Source of the DNA: Branchiostoma floridae
Taxonomy: Eukaryota; Chordata; Leptocardii; Amphioxiformes; Branchiostomatidae
Length of the DNA stretch: 64,000 nt
NCBI RefSeq assembly: GCF_000003815.2
Contig: NC_049982.1
Span: 9,470,614-9,534,613 of the forward strand
Reading direction: 5' to 3'
Each line of letters starts with the position of its first letter. The first letter of the stretch is position 1. The notes below the pieces were generated by a model. The model saw nothing but the letters and a program-made list of their open reading frames with translations. It made no database searches and was not told the origin of the DNA. The position numbers were made by a program, and so were the translations under genes. This document shows positions 62,301 to 64,000 of the stretch, one piece after another.

Positions 62301-63997
62301 CAGTTTGACGATGCGGGGTGGAACAACTCCTCCAGATGGGAGATCATCAACGTGGAGTTCATGGACAGGAACGGCACGATAGCGCACAAGGTCAGAACAG
62401 TTTAGAAGGCTGAATTTTCCAGGTACATGTATATGCAGTACAACGCCACATACTCATAACTAGCTCTATATGTATATACGTTACCGTTGCATTTGTCGGC
62501 GCAATTCCATAGAGGCATTAGTTATATTGAATGTAAGTCTCGACCTTACCGAAAATGATAAAACATGTAGAAGTGCCGCGTTTTTGCTGTACAACAAGCC
62601 AAGATGAGGGCCAATGTCACGAAATCTGACATCTCAGACTATGTGATACTGTTGAAATGACCTATTGACTCTGATGTTCGAATTTCAGATCGGCAGCTGG
62701 GACGCGGAGCGCGGCCTCCAGCTGAAGGAGCCACTGTTTACCCGCCATGCCGTCACCGACAGGCTACTCAGGGTGTCCGTGGTCGTGGTGAGGCCGTCTT
62801 TCTTTCTGTCATTTAGTCCACACATTGATAATCGCGCCAAATAGCAGTTACTCAAGTTTCCGCCGACTTTTATTCTGCAGCTGCATTATTGCAATGATTG
62901 CGAACACCGAAAGCAATATAACGGTTTTCACGGGGTTGTTCCTACTCTAATCTGCAAGCAGATTTAGGGGTGGCAAAACCTGGCCAAGTAGTGACCCACC
63001 GCCATCGGGACACTGCTACAACACTTCTTATACTGTTTTCGGCTTTGATAATGTTATGTGCCACCGGTAAATCTACTGTCATATTATCGTTCTCGAGCCA
63101 CAGAAGCAAACCCCAGACACAAATTTCCCTCCCCAGGAAGAACCGTTCGTGATGAAGCGGGACACACCGGCCGGCCCGGTGTTCTACGGCTTCTGCATCG
63201 ACATTCTGGACCAGATGGCGAAAGACCACAACTTCCGCTACGACATCTACGAAACTCCGGACAGGAAGTTCGGCGTGCAGCTCGACAACGGCAGCTGGAA
63301 CGGAGCTATCGGGCAGGTGCTGTCCAGGGTAGGTTCTTTAATATCACAACCGCCAAGAACATCATTCTGCCATTGCTGTATCTACGTGCGCCGTCTGGCG
63401 GTTTTTACAATATAGTATTTTATCAACATTGACATTAACAGAATTTTACACTTCCCCACTATTGTTCAAGGAAAGGCCAAAGGGGGGAGGAAATGTAACC
63501 GGAATTGTACATAGGGTTAGCACCAGACCACGCTCCGTAAATAATATGTTGAAGGCCTAACTCAACAAGTCCCTTATAGTGACGTATAGGTAATATGATC
63601 TGTATCTTTGTCATATTTTTTCTCACCCTATTCTCCTCCGTCGTGACTTTAGGTCATCAATGAAAATTGACATTCAGGTTGATTTTAGCTTCTCGTGAAT
63701 AAATAAAGGCTCAAAGAAACAAACAAACAAACAAACAAGCAAATAAACGAACCCTTTTGAAACCATATCTCAGCACGCAGACATCGCCGTGAGTGACCTG
63801 GTCATCTCCGCCCAGCGGGAGGAAGTGGTAGACTTCACCAAGCCGTACCTGGACTACGGCGTGCGGCTGATCCTGAAGAAGCCAGTGGACAAGGAGCAGA
63901 ACTGGTGGGGCTTCCTGGCGCCGCTGGACGGCACGGTGTGGTGGTCCATCCTCGGCGCCGTGTTCGGGGTCTCCGTGCTGCTCTACATACTCCACAG
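56339..63997 (+). CDS. GRID-like: Delta-like ionotropic glutamate receptor, 5' part
   Basis: The gene encodes a postsynaptic-type ligand-gated receptor subunit. Eleven coding exons were read: 56339-56426, 58135-58293, 58867-59145, 59657-59865, 60561-60614, 60948-61040, 61492-61653, 62271-62390, 62689-62787, 63137-63328, 63774-63997. The gene continues past the window; 559 codons are visible. Residues 1-26 are a signal peptide (core VFLLLSVVLLSTVP). An amino-terminal domain follows, with GVLALLSSTGCRSLLVINS and TGVSGTVQFDDAGW. Then comes the S1 part of the ligand-binding domain from about 413 (LLRVSVVVEEPFVM). After S1 are NGSWNGAIGQVLSRHADIAV and REEVVDFTKPYLDYG, and the first membrane helix is at about 541-559. 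The amino-terminal domain and EEPF favour the delta class over kainate or AMPA receptors, but lancelet-specific classes remain possible. The ligand-contact motif is unusual (see findings). Confidence 0.88.
57530..58134 (+). repeat. Tandem repeats in receptor intron 1 reaching the exon 2 acceptor
   Basis: At least four copies of a unit with GACTAGACCTGTAGCCATGT and ending in TTGCAG/GTGTGAT-like sequence lie near 57545, 57660, 57955 and 58080. The last copy supplies the real acceptor of exon 2. Between copies 2 and 3, at about 57750-57942, a shorter unit of about 25 bp (ATTGCGTAGGATATACATGT) is repeated about seven times. Confidence 0.75.
61672..61776. repeat. Short palindromic element after receptor exon 7
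   Basis: TACCGTGGCCGACACG (61672-61687) is exactly inverted at 61761-61776, with partial pairing inwards. The loop has CTGCTCAACACACTTAC-like direct repeats. It begins 18 bp after the donor of exon 7. It may be a very small MITE. Confidence 0.65.
63716..63745 (+). repeat. AAAC microsatellite near a receptor acceptor
   Basis: About six tandem AAAC/CAAA units end 28 bases before the acceptor of exon 11. It replaces the usual pyrimidine tract over most of its length, so the acceptor depends on the short TTTTGAAACCATATCTCAG segment. Confidence 0.7.
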
Positions 63998-64000
63998 GTA

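Overview
The window is nuclear DNA of an intron-rich animal, most likely a lancelet (Branchiostoma). The organism is inferred from single deuterostome-type orthologues, short phase-conserved exons, a delta-class glutamate receptor gene and lancelet-like repeat content; nothing here proves the species. Four protein-coding genes can be assembled exon by exon with canonical GT-AG junctions and consistent codon phase.

Layout: (1) 1319-10560, minus strand: a GCC1 (GCC88) golgin, 18 coding exons, 787 codons, ending in a GRIP domain. (2) 10705-16840: an inverted-repeat (foldback-like) element of about 6.1 kb. Its arms carry 90-bp satellite arrays in opposite orientations around a 345-base assembly gap, and it lies between the two head-to-head genes GCC1 and EPS15. 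(3) 17976-29401, plus strand: an EPS15/EPS15L1 endocytic adaptor, 22 coding exons, 802 codons, with three EH domains, a coiled coil, 15 DPF motifs and ubiquitin-interacting motifs. One intron holds a 2.1-kb Harbinger-like TIR element. (4) 31387-46669, plus strand: CPSF6 (CFIm68), 18 coding exons, 635 codons, with RRM, proline/glycine-rich, conserved C-terminal and RD/RS-rich regions. Its fourth intron carries a 4.85-kb DIRS-like element with identical inverted terminal repeats and an internal complementary region. (5) 46.7-56.3 kb: probable spliced 3' leader-out of CPSF6, then intergenic DNA with palindromic and MITE-like repeats. (6) 56339 to beyond the right edge, plus strand: the first 11 coding exons of a delta-like ionotropic glutamate receptor, from signal peptide to the first membrane segment.

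The genes do not form a pathway operon. GCC1 (trans-Golgi tethering) and EPS15 (clathrin endocytosis) both act in membrane traffic and may share a bidirectional promoter region, but that link is only positional. The most unusual material is the satellite-armed inverted element in that promoter region, the DIRS-like element, and several places where tandem duplication has copied splice sites (GCC1 exon 13, GCC1 exon 7, receptor intron 1).
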